A stretch of DNA of 64,000 nt from Ctena decussata (GCA_963989385.1 OZ022502.1:15487001-15551000); one strand, 5' to 3'. Counted from the stretch's first letter, positions 11,432-23,928 are shown. Numbers and translations: made by a program. The notes: a model not told the origin generated them from the letters alone.

Positions 11432-13010
11432 TCATAAACATGACGTAAGTTGCATTGATATCATTATTGCCAACATGGAACTTTTTTTTTTTACATTTTT
11501 TGTAGTTAAAGAACATTCTCCAGATATCAGCCAATTTTTCTGACGTAGTAACATTACCGTGATAGTGGTCTGCTTGTACCTGTGTATTACTTGATATATT
11601 TTTGCATCATCCACCAGGAATTTGATACGACAGTATTTCACTCCTGGTAGTTCATTTACATTCAATATACATGTATATTAAAATAGTATTGGGCCCAAAT
11701 GGGATACCACAGGTAACTGGCACCCAAATGGAAGAACTACCCGCTGCTGTCTATTCTGAAGAAAGTTCTTTATCCACAGAAGAAGGTCTTCGTTAATATC
11801 ATACTTTTCTAGTTTAAGAATGAGCCGTCTGTGTGAGACCTTATCAAAGACCTTACAAAAGTCAGTAGAAATAACGTTCACGTCTTCACCACTGTCAATC
11901 GCCTCAGTCAGATCTTCTATGTACTCTAATGGCGGAGTGATACATGATCACCCAGACAGAAGCCATGTTGAGTATCACTGAATAAGTTATTGACAGTCAT
12001 ATGATTTACTAATTCATCCCTGATTTGTCTTTCCATTATTTTGCATGGTACTGAGTTCAAACAAATAGGCCGGTAATTGCATGTCTCTGATTTTATTCTC
12101 GACTTAAATATGGCGACTACTTATGTCATTTGTGTTTAGTCTCAACGTATTGCTGCTGAGGGAAATATGGCATTTCCTCGTCACCTTCTGTCTCAAACAC
12201 ACTAGCTAAAAATCATTCAGTGCATTGGCTGTTTCACTATCATTCATTGTTAAGGAACCGTCTTGAACCTTAAGTCTATAAACCTTAGTGTCTGTTTTCG
12301 TTTTTGAACGTAATCGATCCAGTACTGTTTGTTATCTCTCTTGATTTTACTAGCTAAACCTTTCTCATATAGATACCTGATAAGTCTAAGTTCTGATGAC
12401 ACTTTATTCCTAGATACCTTATACTTATCCCAGTTGTCAACGTTCTTACAATATTTATATTTCTTCCAATTTATCCAACTTATTCTCTTTTCTCTGATAG
12501 CACCCCAGCGGGCACATGACGTCATACTGACGTCGATGCGACGTCATCGACACAAATTTCTCTATTAAAGAAACAAGTAACGTTTCAAGAGTCGGGCAAG
12601 GACAAACTCCGAAGTTTTTCTACCCAATCTAAATTATTAATCATTTTCTGAGAGTTTCCCTTCGCAAAGTTCGTTTATTCAAGTTGACAGGCCAGTATTT
12701 GATGTTTTATATTAGTTGAATTCAAATGTCAGAACTAGATGGTCACTTTTCTCTAAGAGTCAGCAATAATGAGACTTTCCACCATATTTTCTTCATTGGT
12801 AAATATGCAGTTCAAAGTGAAGGATCTGAGGTTCTATATTTAGTGTTTTCTCAATCATGCTGGAAAAATAGCAGTCCCTAAAATTTTCTAAAAACTTAAA
12901 ATGTGGGTTTCATTGACTGTTGTAGATGAATCCGCGACCAGTCTATTTCTGGGAAATTAAAATTACCCATAATAAGTTTATGAGAATACATCATTCAAGA
13001 AGTTGAAAAC
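11432..13010 (-). pseudogene. LINE (CR1-like) endonuclease-linker-RT remnant
   Basis: Read from 13010 downward. An AP-endonuclease segment contains IMGNFNFPEIDWSR, the GDFNxPxIDW motif with its Asp changed to Asn. A linker at 12525-12250 contains WKKYKYCKNVDNWDKYK. An RT segment at 11881-11678 contains ISTDFCKVFDKVSHRRLILK, and a catalytic-motif region at 11665-11432 contains LVDDAKIYQVIH in place of FADD. Several frameshifts and stops break it, so it is inactive. The sequence following the RT is missing on this strand; a matching piece lies inverted at 11170-11425. Confidence 0.85.
12503..12550. mobile_element. Fragment of the cccagcgggca MITE inside the LINE linker
   Basis: ccccagcgggcacatgacgt followed by gacgtc words matches the element at 4452. 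It interrupts the minus-strand LINE between its endonuclease and linker sections. Only one end is present. Confidence 0.65.
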
Positions 13011-13462
13011 ATACACAAGAACTTGGGCTCCGATATATGCAGCCAACAAGAATCACGGGAATTTTACACATCCTACAAGAATGACACGTCACAGCCACCC
13101 CCTCACAATACTGCAAATTCACACTCAAGCAAATTTCTATAAATACTCGTTCTTCCCCCTGGCTGTTGTGCAATGGAATCGACTTCCAGCTGATGTTGTT
13201 CTGCTGCCTAAACTGACTCAGTTCAGTGTGGCAGTCAGGTCTCTTGACCACCAGATGCCATAAATACAACAGACCTGTTTTTAACCTGATTTTAATATCT
13301 CACTTCTGTTAACAGTTTTAACCCTTTCATCTTTCTTCACCTCACTTTTGCACTTTTTAGACTCATCTATTCATCTCACTTTTTTCTTCACGGCGCGCAA
13401 TCATCCTGCACGTAATCCTCGCGAAGGGGTGTTGCAGTATAACTAGATAGATAGATAGATAG
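13003..13462 (+). pseudogene. LINE 3' end with GATA-type tail
   Basis: 86 codons at 13003-13263 contain RHSHPLTILQIHT and FYKYSFFPLAVVQWNRLPAD, the C-terminal signature of the same LINE family as 8460-8945, ending at a stop after DHQMP. About 170 bp of 3' UTR follow, then a (gata)n tail at 13443-13462. The RT domain is absent. The 5' edge abuts the oppositely oriented LINE at 11432-13010. Confidence 0.85.
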
Positions 13463-13759
13463 AATTTCACGACCCGTCAATGTTAGGCGAAAGGCCAATT
13501 TGATGAGTGCTCTATACTCAATCCCACTTTTTTCGTTTTTGTCGAAGTCACTGTACGTTGAGTAAAATTTACCAGGACAGACCGGAAATGGGCCTAACTA
13601 TCGGATCGGTCCATAACGGACCTATTTCTGTTCTATTTCCAGCCGGTTTTTAGGCGCACGCAGGTAGATTCATTGCGGTTGCTACCCATTACTTATATGC
13701 ATTCCCTAAATTAGCAAACCTTGATTCTTATTTTAAGGTTTTCATTCAGAAAAATAAAG

Positions 13760-13771
13760 AAAAAAAAAAAG

Positions 13772-13800
<29 letters not shown>
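13760..13800 (+). repeat. A-run followed by 30 consecutive G
   Basis: About 11 A then 30 G (13771-13800). It is a strong G-quadruplex candidate and a likely sequencing or assembly difficulty. Confidence 0.9.
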
Positions 13801-13801
<1 letters not shown>

Positions 13802-13805
<4 letters not shown>

Positions 13806-14200
13806 TCTTAAGATTTTCACCAAGATAACAATTTAATTTAACAATTCAATGAAATTACCGCAATAACACCGTTCCATTATACTGGGTCAGCTTTACCAGT
13901 GAAGTGTCCCAGTAAGAGATTTTTCCGACTTTTGAATGTTGACAGATCCACTTTTCTTATAAAGTGGAATTATGTAAACTGGTTTTCTTTCAAAGAAATG
14001 ATCAAGTGTTTTAAGATTTTCACCAAGATAAGAATTTAATTTAACAGTTTAAATAATGACATTACCATAATAATAAGGTACCATCATTCTGGGACACCTT
14101 TACCTGCAGTGAAGTGTCCCTGTAAGAGACTTTTTCCGCTTTTGAATGTTGACAGATTCACTTTTCCTATTAGCTGTTGGAAGGGTGACAAAAAGTGTAT
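13802..14200 (+). repeat. Tandem duplication, unit about 203 bp
   Basis: aagattttcaccaagata through gtgaagtgtccc to tttgaatgttgacagat is present twice (from about 13805 and 14008) with moderate divergence. Confidence 0.8.
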
Positions 14201-14400
14201 ATCTAGATCTGACTGCTCCTTTAGGCCTCTGGTCTACACTATTTGCTCAGGTATGCCTGTCCAAATCCATGAAGTTTAAAGGTAAGAGCTTTTTCGTGTG
14301 CTGCATAGTTGTAAGCTTGTCTTGGAAGGAAATTTTGTCCAGGATTGTGATAAAACATGGTCATAGACTTATAGTTTGTCTCAAAGGTACAGATGAGGAT

Positions 14401-15260
14401 GGGTTTTGAAGATAATTTCTGCATATTGCATGAAAACATATAACAAGTGTTACAGGTAAGAAGGGGTGACAAGGATAATTTCCAATAATTCTTTATAAAA
14501 ACATACATTGTAACCCCTCCTTAGTATAGTCTCATAGAGACTTTTCTAATGAGGGATCACAACTTATGTTTTCATTGAGAAATAAGAAAAATGCCTCAGA
14601 GTTATCCTAAGAACCCCTCTGATAACCCACTTGACATGAAGAGAGGTACATATACTGAACAAAAATAAAAGCTTGACGGTTTTTATTTCTGAATTTCAGC
14701 CAACCTAGCAAATATGTAATGTATATATGGATTTTTTTCTATTTGGACAGACGTCTGATTACTTAAATCATGTAAACTTATTAGTAAATTTTTGTCCTGT
14801 CCGCAGTTATCTAACTTATTCCTATTTCAATAATTCAGACCAGAACTTTAATTTGCGCATGCGCAGAAGAATGTTTTTTTTTGTATGCAATAAAACGTAG
14901 TCCCAGTACGCAAAGAAAACACTTTAAACGCTTATGTTAATTGTAGTCAAAACTTTTAGATTATCTCCCTTTGAATTAAACACAGAGATTTTTTGAAATG
15001 CCATATTTTCTATACCAGTGTTTTTTTTTTATTATTTTCTTCGATATTTGTTTGATTGTCTTGAAAAATCAATGTCTTTATTACTAAATGTATTTGAAAG
15101 TCATTTCTTAAACTGCCATAAAGACTGTCAAGTGTAATGGGAATTCCACTGAAACTGAATTTCCGACTTCATAATGGCATGGACTGACGTTTTTCGCCTG
15201 ATCCTCACGGCCTCCTAGTCGACCGTGCATAGGCATGAATTTAGCTTATAAGTCCATACA
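14401..15260 (+). repeat. Dispersed 0.86 kb block, copy A (uninterrupted)
   Basis: The block begins ggttttgaagataattt and passes through attgtaacccctc, cagacgtctgattactta, ttgcgcatgcgcag and aacgcttatgttaattgta. The same words in the same order form copy B at 18678-19125 plus 23575-23928. Copy A supplies the pre-insertion state for the element sitting in copy B. Confidence 0.85.
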
Positions 15261-15629
15261 GATTGGATTTAATACTGGAAAGGCATTGCCAACTTTAAGC
15301 AGACTTTAACAATTTTAATTTCGGTAATTGTTTGGTTTTAAGCATAGAAAACAGAAAAGTACTCTTATGGCGTTTACAATAGCCTCAATATTGTTGTATC
15401 TAAAGAATCTTGAATTTTATGTGACTATGATATTATCAAATGATTACTTTTTCTTAAATTAAAATAACTTTTATGTCTCATTTTTTCCCGACTACCGAAG
15501 GCTGAAAAATAGCGACTGTCAAGTTCTTATTTTTCTAAGTTTATTTGCATGTCACAGTGATTTACTATTCATACAAGGAACTTTCTTTTGTTATGACAGA
15601 TGGGTAAACTTTCACTTGGCTAGCATATT

Positions 15630-16797
15630 TCGAGGGCTTAGTGCAAGACTAGTCTTGAAACTTTTCAGGAGAAGCAAAAAACTGATTAATATAGTACATA
15701 AACAAAATATTAATATGAAACTTGACACATTTACATAAAATATTTTAAGAAATCCATGCATAATTCAATTTTATTCATCTGTTTTTGTTAAATTAGGTTT
15801 TTGTGACTTAGACTACTTTTGCGCTGAAAAGTTTAGTTAACTTGAGATAGACTACTTTTTTAAATTCACAAAATAAGTGCATTGCTAAACAAATCTTTAC
15901 TATTTTTATAGTTTGAATGTAAAAACACAATAAGATTGATCTATGGAATAGCTCTTTAACAACTATAAACATTTAAAGATTTACTCCCTTTATAATAATA
16001 ACAAAACTGATTTGATGAAATATTTCATGCAATACCTCCGACATGGTCTAACTATAATTTGAATTAGAGTTTATATAATAATATTTGATAAAAGTGACTT
16101 TAAACAAAAAAATAAGATAATTTTTTATACAGTCGCAGACCGCGGCTGAAGTCGCATAATTGGACAAAAATAATTTATTCATACGTCACAATCACGTGCA
16201 CGAATAAGAAAAATACCTGTACATGATCACATAATACACGTGGTCAAAATCGATATTCTTACAGGCCGCGAGGAAATTGGTAATTTGCATCTTAATTTGC
16301 AGATTATTTTTCATTCCACATTTATCGAATAAACATGCATTTTCTCAAAACTTTTACTTATGAGACTAAATTTTACATATTGTCAACCGAAATTTTGTTA
16401 AAATATTTGTTTCTGAAAATATGAAATAAACGAGGGAGACAATTTTTAAAAAGAATAACATATGTAATTGTTTCTTGTTAGTGCAAAACTACGTTAACTT
16501 AAAATCCATTTTTTATTAGCGCAATACTAGTCTATCTAAAAAAATGAGGAAAATATTTTGAAATGAAAATATTCCATGTTTTACTACTAAAAAACTAAGA
16601 ACTAGAGTGTAAAGAAACCAGATTTAGCTCATTTGGCACTTAGACTATTTTTAAATTAGGAATAAAAGCCTTTTTTTGCAAAATATAAATCTTAATATTT
16701 TCACAAAATGTGTATTTGACCATCAAAATTTCAAAACTGCAAAAAAGTGAATTTGTGAAAAATAGTGAGTTAGCACAGTCTTGCGCTGAGCCCTCGA
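15630..16797. mobile_element. 1.17 kb TIR element, no coding capacity
   Basis: The left end tcgagggcttagtgcaagac pairs with the right end, which read inverted is tcgagggctcagcgcaagac. Related words (tagtgcaaaactac, tttgcgctgaaaag) recur inside in both orientations. The interior is AT-rich without reading frames. No convincing target duplication was seen. Confidence 0.65.
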
Positions 16798-16880
16798 TTT
16801 GTATATAGGGTATTAATTTATTGGCTCAGTCAGCAGCACAGAAAGAGGAAAATTGGTACAACACCCGTTATGATTCTAAA

Positions 16881-17005
16881 AGTAAAACGTATGCAAAGAC
16901 CAGGAACTGAAACAATCAAAATCCAAATCCAGCCCTCAAACCATAGTTGGAAACAACTAAGATTACAAATAATCAAGATACAGAGAACATATGGCCAACC
17001 GAGTG
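16881..17005 (-). mobile_element. 5'-truncated LINE 3' end with perfect 18-bp target duplication
   Basis: The 125-bp insert is almost identical over about 90 bp (gtatgcaaagaccagg to attacaaataat) to the 3' end of the minus-strand LINE at 42440-44068. It is flanked by acccgttatgattctaaa at 16863-16880 and again at 17006-17023. Perfect duplications indicate a recent target-primed insertion. Confidence 0.9.
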
Positions 17006-17023
17006 ACCCGTTATGATTCTAAA

Positions 17024-18452
17024 CCTAAATATTGATCAGTTACATCACATCAACTTATACGTACCTCACTGAATGCATAAAATTCTGAAAGATCATTTTT
17101 ATGATGTTTCATTAAAGTTAGACTGAAGGGAATGTAAGGAGAAAATGCATCGGCTGTTATGATTTATATGCTTCTTGCTGAGTGCTTGTTTATGAAAGAG
17201 CTAGATTTGCCATCTGAATACCAGTGGTAAATTAAAACTAATGCAGTGAAAGCGCTTTACCGGCCAGAAACATTTACAACAGCTGACTCACAAATCTTAT
17301 CCCTGGACATTAAATACTGTTAGATTGTCTTCCAAATACACAACGATCCCCCACTTTTATAGTTTGAGGACATATAACAGTGGCATTTCTAGATGGTTAC
17401 ATTTACAACTATCTGCTTAAGACAAAACTCAGATTACACCAAGGCTGCAGCATCTGCTGTTAGCTTTACTAGCGTTTCTCATTTTTCTCTCTCTCTCTCT
17501 CTGTGTGTGTGGGGGGTGTAATTCTATCCTCACTTAATATTTCCAGTGCTAAGTGCTACTTAACTTACTCAAAACATGTCAAGCAGTTCTTTCTTTCTAA
17601 GACCGGTATGAGTCGATGGAAAATGATAGAACATGTATAATCTCCAGTGTTTATTTGTATTTTTGTTACGGTTTTATACGTTACTGTACCTCTTTGTCGT
17701 AAATGCTGAGGAGTTTTGTAAGACTTTAGCTTGGCTTATGCATTAGAATATTAAAACAGACATATTTATGACACTCATTGTACACTAACCATCGTTTCTT
17801 ACGATTAGTTCCTCATAACTGTACATAGATACTGAAGGAAAGGCACCAAATACAACAAAAATGACCTTAGATACGCTATAAGGATTGTCAACATAGCCTT
17901 GATACAATTTCAATAACCTTAAAATGGCGATTTACATACTACCAGACTAATACCAGCATCATTTAGGGCGAATATCTATACCTGGGTAACAGTGTGTAAT
18001 TTTTGTTATAACTAAGGACAAATTTTCCGTATTGCAGCTCTTTTCTATCCCATAATAGTTTCGAACGTTGCCACAAAATATAATTTACTCATTGCTATGT
18101 TTACATTTTGTCAACTGGATAAAATAAACAATATTCAACTTAGTTTTTACTTAAAGGTCATAATAAATAAGTACACATCCAGATGTTCTGGGTAAAATGC
18201 ACCTATTTGACCTTTGACCTCGCTGTGACCTTGATCTGAACTTTTAGACTTGGCATCCACCATAGTGCAGATTATATTTCATTTACATCCTTTGAGATCA
18301 GAGGATAGATTCGGAGAAATCTAAAATTTGAGATCGATTTAGACAATTATTCTAGATCATCGTCTTTTATATCATTTGGATCTTTTTGAAACTAATCAGT
18401 CTTTGAATCGACTGCCCAATTAAAATTAAGAAATTACAGTATTTTTTTTCTG
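17024..18452. other. No gene; one (CT)n(GT)n tract
   Basis: AT-rich with a ct/gt microsatellite at 17484-17517. No domain or paired splice sites recognised. Confidence 0.4.
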
Positions 18453-18625
18453 GTTTCGTCACCAGATATTGTCAGGGTCACTGACGAGGCTTTATTAGCC
18501 GAAACTATGTAGTCTGGCCCAGGTTCCTACTTCTGTATGTATTCTCTGCTCTTGAAGGAACTTTTTCAGATTTTAATGTTATAACCCAAAGAACATTTCT
18601 AGCATGGATGCCGAGCATTAACAAA
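18453..18625 (+). repeat. Dispersed repeat family R, copy 1
   Basis: cagggtcactgacgaggctt followed by ttagccgaaac is repeated, diverged, at 49448-49705. A third, partial member at 58880-59030 shares the later part of that copy. Confidence 0.6.
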
Positions 18626-18677
18626 AAATGCCATCAAAAGTTGCTTTTAAGCGTCGCACAAATTATGTCAGGAAATA

Positions 18678-19125
18678 GGTTTTGAAGATAATTTCTCTGC
18701 ATATTGCATGAAAACATATAACAAGTGTTACAGGTAAGAAGGGATGACAAGGATAATTTCCCATAATTAAAAAAAAAAAACATACATTGTAACCCCTCGT
18801 TAGTATAGTCTCATAGAGACTTTTCTAATGAGGGATCACAACTTATGTTTTCATTGAGAAATGAGAAAAATGTCTCAGAATTATCCTTAGAACCCCTCTG
18901 ATAACCTTCTTCAGAATTGGCTGGACGTTAAAAAAGAGAGGTACATATACCGAACAAAAATAAAAGCTTGGCGGTTTTTATTTCTGAATTTTCAGCCAAC
19001 CTAGCAAATATGTAATGAAGATATGGATTTATATGACTTGGGCAGACGTCTGATTACTTAAACCATGAAAACTTATTATTAATTTTTTGTCCTGTCCGGA
19101 GTTATCTAACTTATTCCTATCTTAA
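18678..19125 (+). repeat. Duplicated block copy B, left part
   Basis: Aligns with 14401-14830 with scattered substitutions and small indels, up to cctatcttaa. It then breaks off exactly where the pearl-like element begins. The remainder resumes at 23575. Confidence 0.85.
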
Positions 19126-19715
19126 CAAGAGGGCCAAGAGGCCCTGAGTCGCTCACCCGAGCGAAAAGGTTAGAGGTCAAAATAGGGTCACCATTTGAAC
19201 AAATCTGATAGTTTGCAACCATTTCCAAATGATTCTGAAGAAGAAGAGTATTGATATTTTTTCTATGTATTGCTATGATTCAAACTCTGGGCCCCTGGGG
19301 CCTGGTCATTTTGGACCCTGGGGCCATCATTTGAATAATCTTGGTAAAGGACCACTAGGCAATGCTACATACTAAATTTCCAGCATCTGAGCCAATTGCT
19401 TCTTCTGAAGAAGATTTTCGAATATTTTTCTATGTTTTTCTATGTTTCAAACCCAGGACCCCCTCCCCCCCCCCCCCCCACTGGGGCAGGACTATTTTTG
19501 ACCCTGGCGCCATCATTTGAATAAATTTGGTAAGGACCACTAGCCAATGCATCATACCAAATTTCAAGCATCTACACTAAGGGGTTTCCGAAAAGAAGAT
19601 TTTTAAGTGCATTTTAATTTCGAACCTAGGACTCCCCGTCCCAGGGCCATTTTGGATCCCAGGGCCACCATTTACAAAAAACTTTGTAGGAGTCTAACAG
19701 GCGATGCATCATACC

Positions 19716-21661
19716 AAAGGACGGGTTACACTTTGGCCGATTTTGATAAAATTTATATATTTTAAACTTGGCATTTGGCAGTTTATATAAGCACATATTT
19801 AAGTTTGCGGTTTCATAAATAATCACGTGACTTCCGGTTTATTGCATATGGGGTGCTGAATGGGGTACACTAACTACCTGCGGTTTTTCGATATAATCAG
19901 CAATTCCGCTGACATATCAGCCCTCAAAACTGACAGATATAATACTTTTGGTTCTTATCCACAGTCTAAAAGAGATATTTTTGGTCAAACCATCTAGTAA
20001 GGAGAAATTTTATTTGAATTTTTACGAAACTTCAAAAGAGTAGAGTTTATAAGTGGTTATTAACACAATAATAAGCATGTAAAGCGTTTGCTTTTGTGAA
20101 GATAATGAAACAAATGAACAGGAAGTCGATTATAACCGACCGATATCGTTAAGCAAATGGATTTTTGGCGAAACGCTTTTGCACGCTTGTGTTCTGGCAA
20201 GTGCATGAAAAGGCCATCAACCTTCCTCTTTTATTAAGCATTAGTCACTATTTATACATTAATGAATGCTTCATCATATTAAGTATTAAACACGTATGAA
20301 ATATTACGTATTTATGGATGCTACACAGGTACAGATGTCTACAATGTTAGACAAAATCAGTGAACCAAGAAATATAGGTCACAGGGTCCTACATGTAGTA
20401 CCAAATGAGACGCAGCGCTGAAGTGATTTACTATTTCAAGTCCGATGTAGATTCAATCAAATATTAGTTCGAAATAAAACATTTATTCAATGGATTATGA
20501 AATACAAGTCAGAATGACCTACAAATAGTATGACGTCATTTGCAATGTCTGACTGAACCATTGTCTTTAGTACGATGCATATATAATGTTGAATATGTAA
20601 GAAAAAGAGCAGTGAACTTTTAAATATATGTCACAGTAACCTACAAATAGTATAAGGATTTTTTTTGCATCGCTTGACTGACCAACTATTTGTAATTATG
20701 TTGCGAATCCAAAAACCGTGCTGAGATATAAGTGAAAATCCTGGTCCATGCATAAAGTTCAAGGACTCAGTGTGCATGGTTGCTTTGCAGTTCCTACATG
20801 ATCTGATCAAATATCAGCACTCCTACCCCAAAGATACCAAAAGAGGTAAGGAAAAAGCTCATCCAAGAAGATAGTGATCCCAAAGATTAAGGTCACAGAA
20901 TTTTACAATGCATCAGCTTCAGGCAGAGGGATACATCATATGACCACGTCGCAACATTATAACATCAGAGGTTATATCACAACATGATGATGGAGGACAT
21001 TCAGTCTAACGCCTTACATACGCACAAAACGCCATACCTATACGCATGCCCAGCACTGCGTCCCCTCGCGTCCCCTCTTCGACCCCCCCCCCCCCCACAC
21101 ACACACACGGAATCCTTGGTTGGGCATTAGAAACACATACTACATAGATGAACACTTTGAAAAAGATGTGTTGTGTCGAATAATGTCTCTATTTTCTATC
21201 AATTACAAAATATAATGATGCGATTTTGATATGAATCCTTTAGTGCTAGTGTTGGATACATGAAAATTTAACCAAAAAGTTTATTTTCCGTTTACTCCTA
21301 CCCTCGTTACCACTGTAATGTAGCCTGTTTATGATGAATATGTATATCACCAGGAATAATTATGTATAAAAAATGAAGTGGTTACGAGGGTGTGATGAAG
21401 TGAAATTTGGATGCATAGTGGACGTTGGTAGTTCAATTTCCCATAGACGCAATGTTAAATGTTGCAAACAGTACATGTATTCAACTGCAAAAGTAACCTA
21501 AAAGGCATTAAAATACGGGGAAATGAAATCGTACAGAATAAACTAGAAACATATAGCTAACGTTTCTGCATGTTTTTGTGGTTATCTGCCTACCTTCGAA
21601 AATCGGCCTTTTCAGGGGGGGGGGGGCATAATTGCACTGGCAAAGTGTAACTCGTCCTTTC
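19716..21661. mobile_element. 1.9 kb TIR element nested in the pearl-like element
   Basis: The left end aaaggacgggttacactttg and the right end, inverted aaaggacgagttacactttg, match at 19 of 20 bases. Both are followed inward by ggccgatttt. Removing it restores a normal core unit (accaaa + tttcatgcatctgagcc). No transposase frame inside. A C/AC-rich tract lies at 21080-21108. Confidence 0.75.
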
Positions 21662-22635
21662 ATGCATCTGAGCCAAGTGGTTCTGAAGAAGAAGTATTTT
21701 GAATATTTTTCTATGTATTTCTTTTGTTCAAACTCAAGACTCTCTGCCGCGGGGCCATTTTGGACCCTGGGACCATTATTTGAACAAACTTGTTTAAGGA
21801 CTACAAGGCTATGCTACATACCAAATTTCAATAATCTGAGCCAAGTGGTTCTGAAGAAGAAGTATTTTGAATATTTTTTTATGTATTTCTATGGTTCAAA
21901 CTCAAGACTCTCTGTCGCGGGGCCATTTTGGACCATGGGACCATTGTTTGAACAAACTTGTTAAAGGACTACAAGGCTATGCTACATACCAAATTTCAAG
22001 AATCTGAGCCAAGTGGTTCTGAAAAAGAAGTATTTTGAATATTTTTCTATGTATTTCTATGGTCTAAACTCAAGACTCTCTGCCGCGGGGCCATTTTGGA
22101 CCCTGGGACCATTATTTGAACAAATTTGTTAAAGGACTACATACCAAATTTCAAACATCTGAGCCAATTGGTTCTGAAGAAGAATCTTTTGGAAATATTT
22201 TCCTATGTATTTCTATGGTTCAAACCCAGGACCCCCAACCGCAAGGCCATTTTGGACCCTGAGGCCACCATTTGAACAAACTTGGTAAAGGACTACTAGG
22301 CAAAGCAGCATACCAAATTTCAAGCATCTAAGCCTTGCGGTTCTGAAGAAGAAGACTTTTTAATATTTTTCTTTGCATTTCTATGGTTCAAACTTTGGAC
22401 TCCATGCCAAGGGACCAGCTTGGACCCTGGAGCCACCATTTGAACAAACTACTTGGTTAAGGACTATTAGGCAATACTAAATACCAAAATTTCAAGCATC
22501 TGAGCTCTGTGGGTCTGAAGAAGATTAATGAATATTTTTCTATATATTTCAATGGTTCAAACCCAGGACCCCCTTGGGCCGGGCCATTTTGGACCCTGGG
22601 GCCATCATTTTAACAAAGTTGGTAAAGGACCACTA

Positions 22636-22915
22636 AAGGTAAAGGTAAAGGTTTCCGATAGCCAAATAGCCGTAGGGGCAGTGGGGGTTAGAGACCCACT
22701 GTATCTTGGGCATAGCTGATGAAAGGCGGAGCCCATCTCTCTCCTTTCGCTGCCTTATCCTTCCCTGATTCGAAAAAGGTACCCATTTACTGCTGGGTCG
22801 ACAGAGAGAGTTTTCCAGTCGTCGGATGGCGACGGTGAGTCGCGAACTTACGACCTTCCGGTGACTTTCTGCACAATTACCGAGCCACTCTAACCACTCG
22901 ACTACGGTGCCTCTT
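22636..22915 (-). mobile_element. tRNA-derived SINE-1, copy 1, with 8-bp target duplication
   Basis: gaccacta flanks it at 22628-22635 and 22916-22923. On the minus strand the head carries gtcgagtggttagagtgg (box A region) and gtcgtaagttcgcgactc (box B region, plus 22836-22856), and the 3' tail is (ctttac)n. It sits within a core repeat of the pearl-like element and so is younger than it. Other copies: 36266-36536 and 40514-40767. Confidence 0.9.
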
Positions 22916-23574
22916 GACCACTAGGCAATGCTAGACACCAAATTTCAAACATCTGAGCCAAGCAATTCTGAAGAAGAAGATTTTTGAATATTTTTCTATG
23001 TATTTCTATGGTTCAAACATGGGACTCCCTGTTAGGGGGGTATTTTGGACACTAGGGCCACCATTTGAACCAACATGGTAGAGGACTACTTGGCAATGCT
23101 ACATACCAAAGTTCAAGCATCTAAGCCAAGCAGTTCTGGAGAAGACGATTTTTAAGTATATTTTAGTTTCGAACCCAAGACCCCCTGCCCCAGGGCCATT
23201 TTGGACCCTGGGCCCACAATTTGAACAAACTTGGTAGAGGACCACAAGGCAATGCTACATACCAAATTTAAAGCATCTGAGCCAAGCAGTTCTGGAGATG
23301 AAGATTTTTAAGTATATTTTAGTTTCGAACCCAATATCCCCTGCCCCAGGACCATTTTGGATCCTGGGGCCACCATTTGAACAAACTTGGTAGAGGTCCA
23401 TTAGACAATGCTTCAAACCAAATATCAAAGCCCTAGGCCTAGCGGTTTCAGAGAAGATGTCATTTAAAGCAAACTGTTGACGGCGCACGACGGACGACAG
23501 ACACTGGGTGATCACAATAGCTAACCCTGAGCCTATGGCTCAATCACCCTGAGCCTATGGCACAGGTAAGCTAA

Positions 23575-23928
23575 TAACTCAGAACAGAACGTTAATTTGC
23601 GCACGCGCAAAAGAAAGTTTTCTTGTATGCGATAAAGAGTAGTTCCAGTGGGTACAGAAAACGCTTTAAACGCTTATGTTAATTGTAATCACACCCTGAA
23701 AATAGCGTTTAAAGATTCAAAACTTTCATATAATCTCCCTTTGAATTAAACATATAGAGCTTTTTGAGATGCCATATTTTCTATACCAGTGTGTCTTTTT
23801 CTTATTATTTTCTTCGAGTTTTGTTTGATTGTCTTGCAAACTCAATGTCTTTATTACTAAATTTATTTGAAAGCCATTTCTTAAACTGTCATACGTGCAT
23901 TAGCATAAATTTAGCTTATAAGTCCATG
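23575..23928 (+). repeat. Duplicated block copy B, right part
   Basis: Continues the alignment with copy A from 14831 (taa(c/t)tcagaacag, ttgcgcacgcgc, aacgcttatgttaattgta). It lacks the segment matching about 15118-15222 and ends near ttataagtccat. Confidence 0.85.

Larger units (their letters stand above)
19126..23574 (+). mobile_element. 4.4 kb pearl-like element with about 165-bp core repeats
   Basis: Comparison with the uninterrupted copy A places the borders between cttaa (19125) and taactcag (23575); TAA occurs on both sides, so the duplication is 3 bp or none. About a dozen core units carry catttgaacaaacttgg at 158-170 bp spacing (for example about 21777, 21947, 22108, 22268, 22436, 22605, 23053, 23218, 23376). 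A gacggacgac tract at about 23484-23500 and a terminal hairpin with ccctgagcctatgg and gtaagctaa words follow. No Rep/helicase is encoded. It is nested-in by a TIR element and a SINE. Confidence 0.8.
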
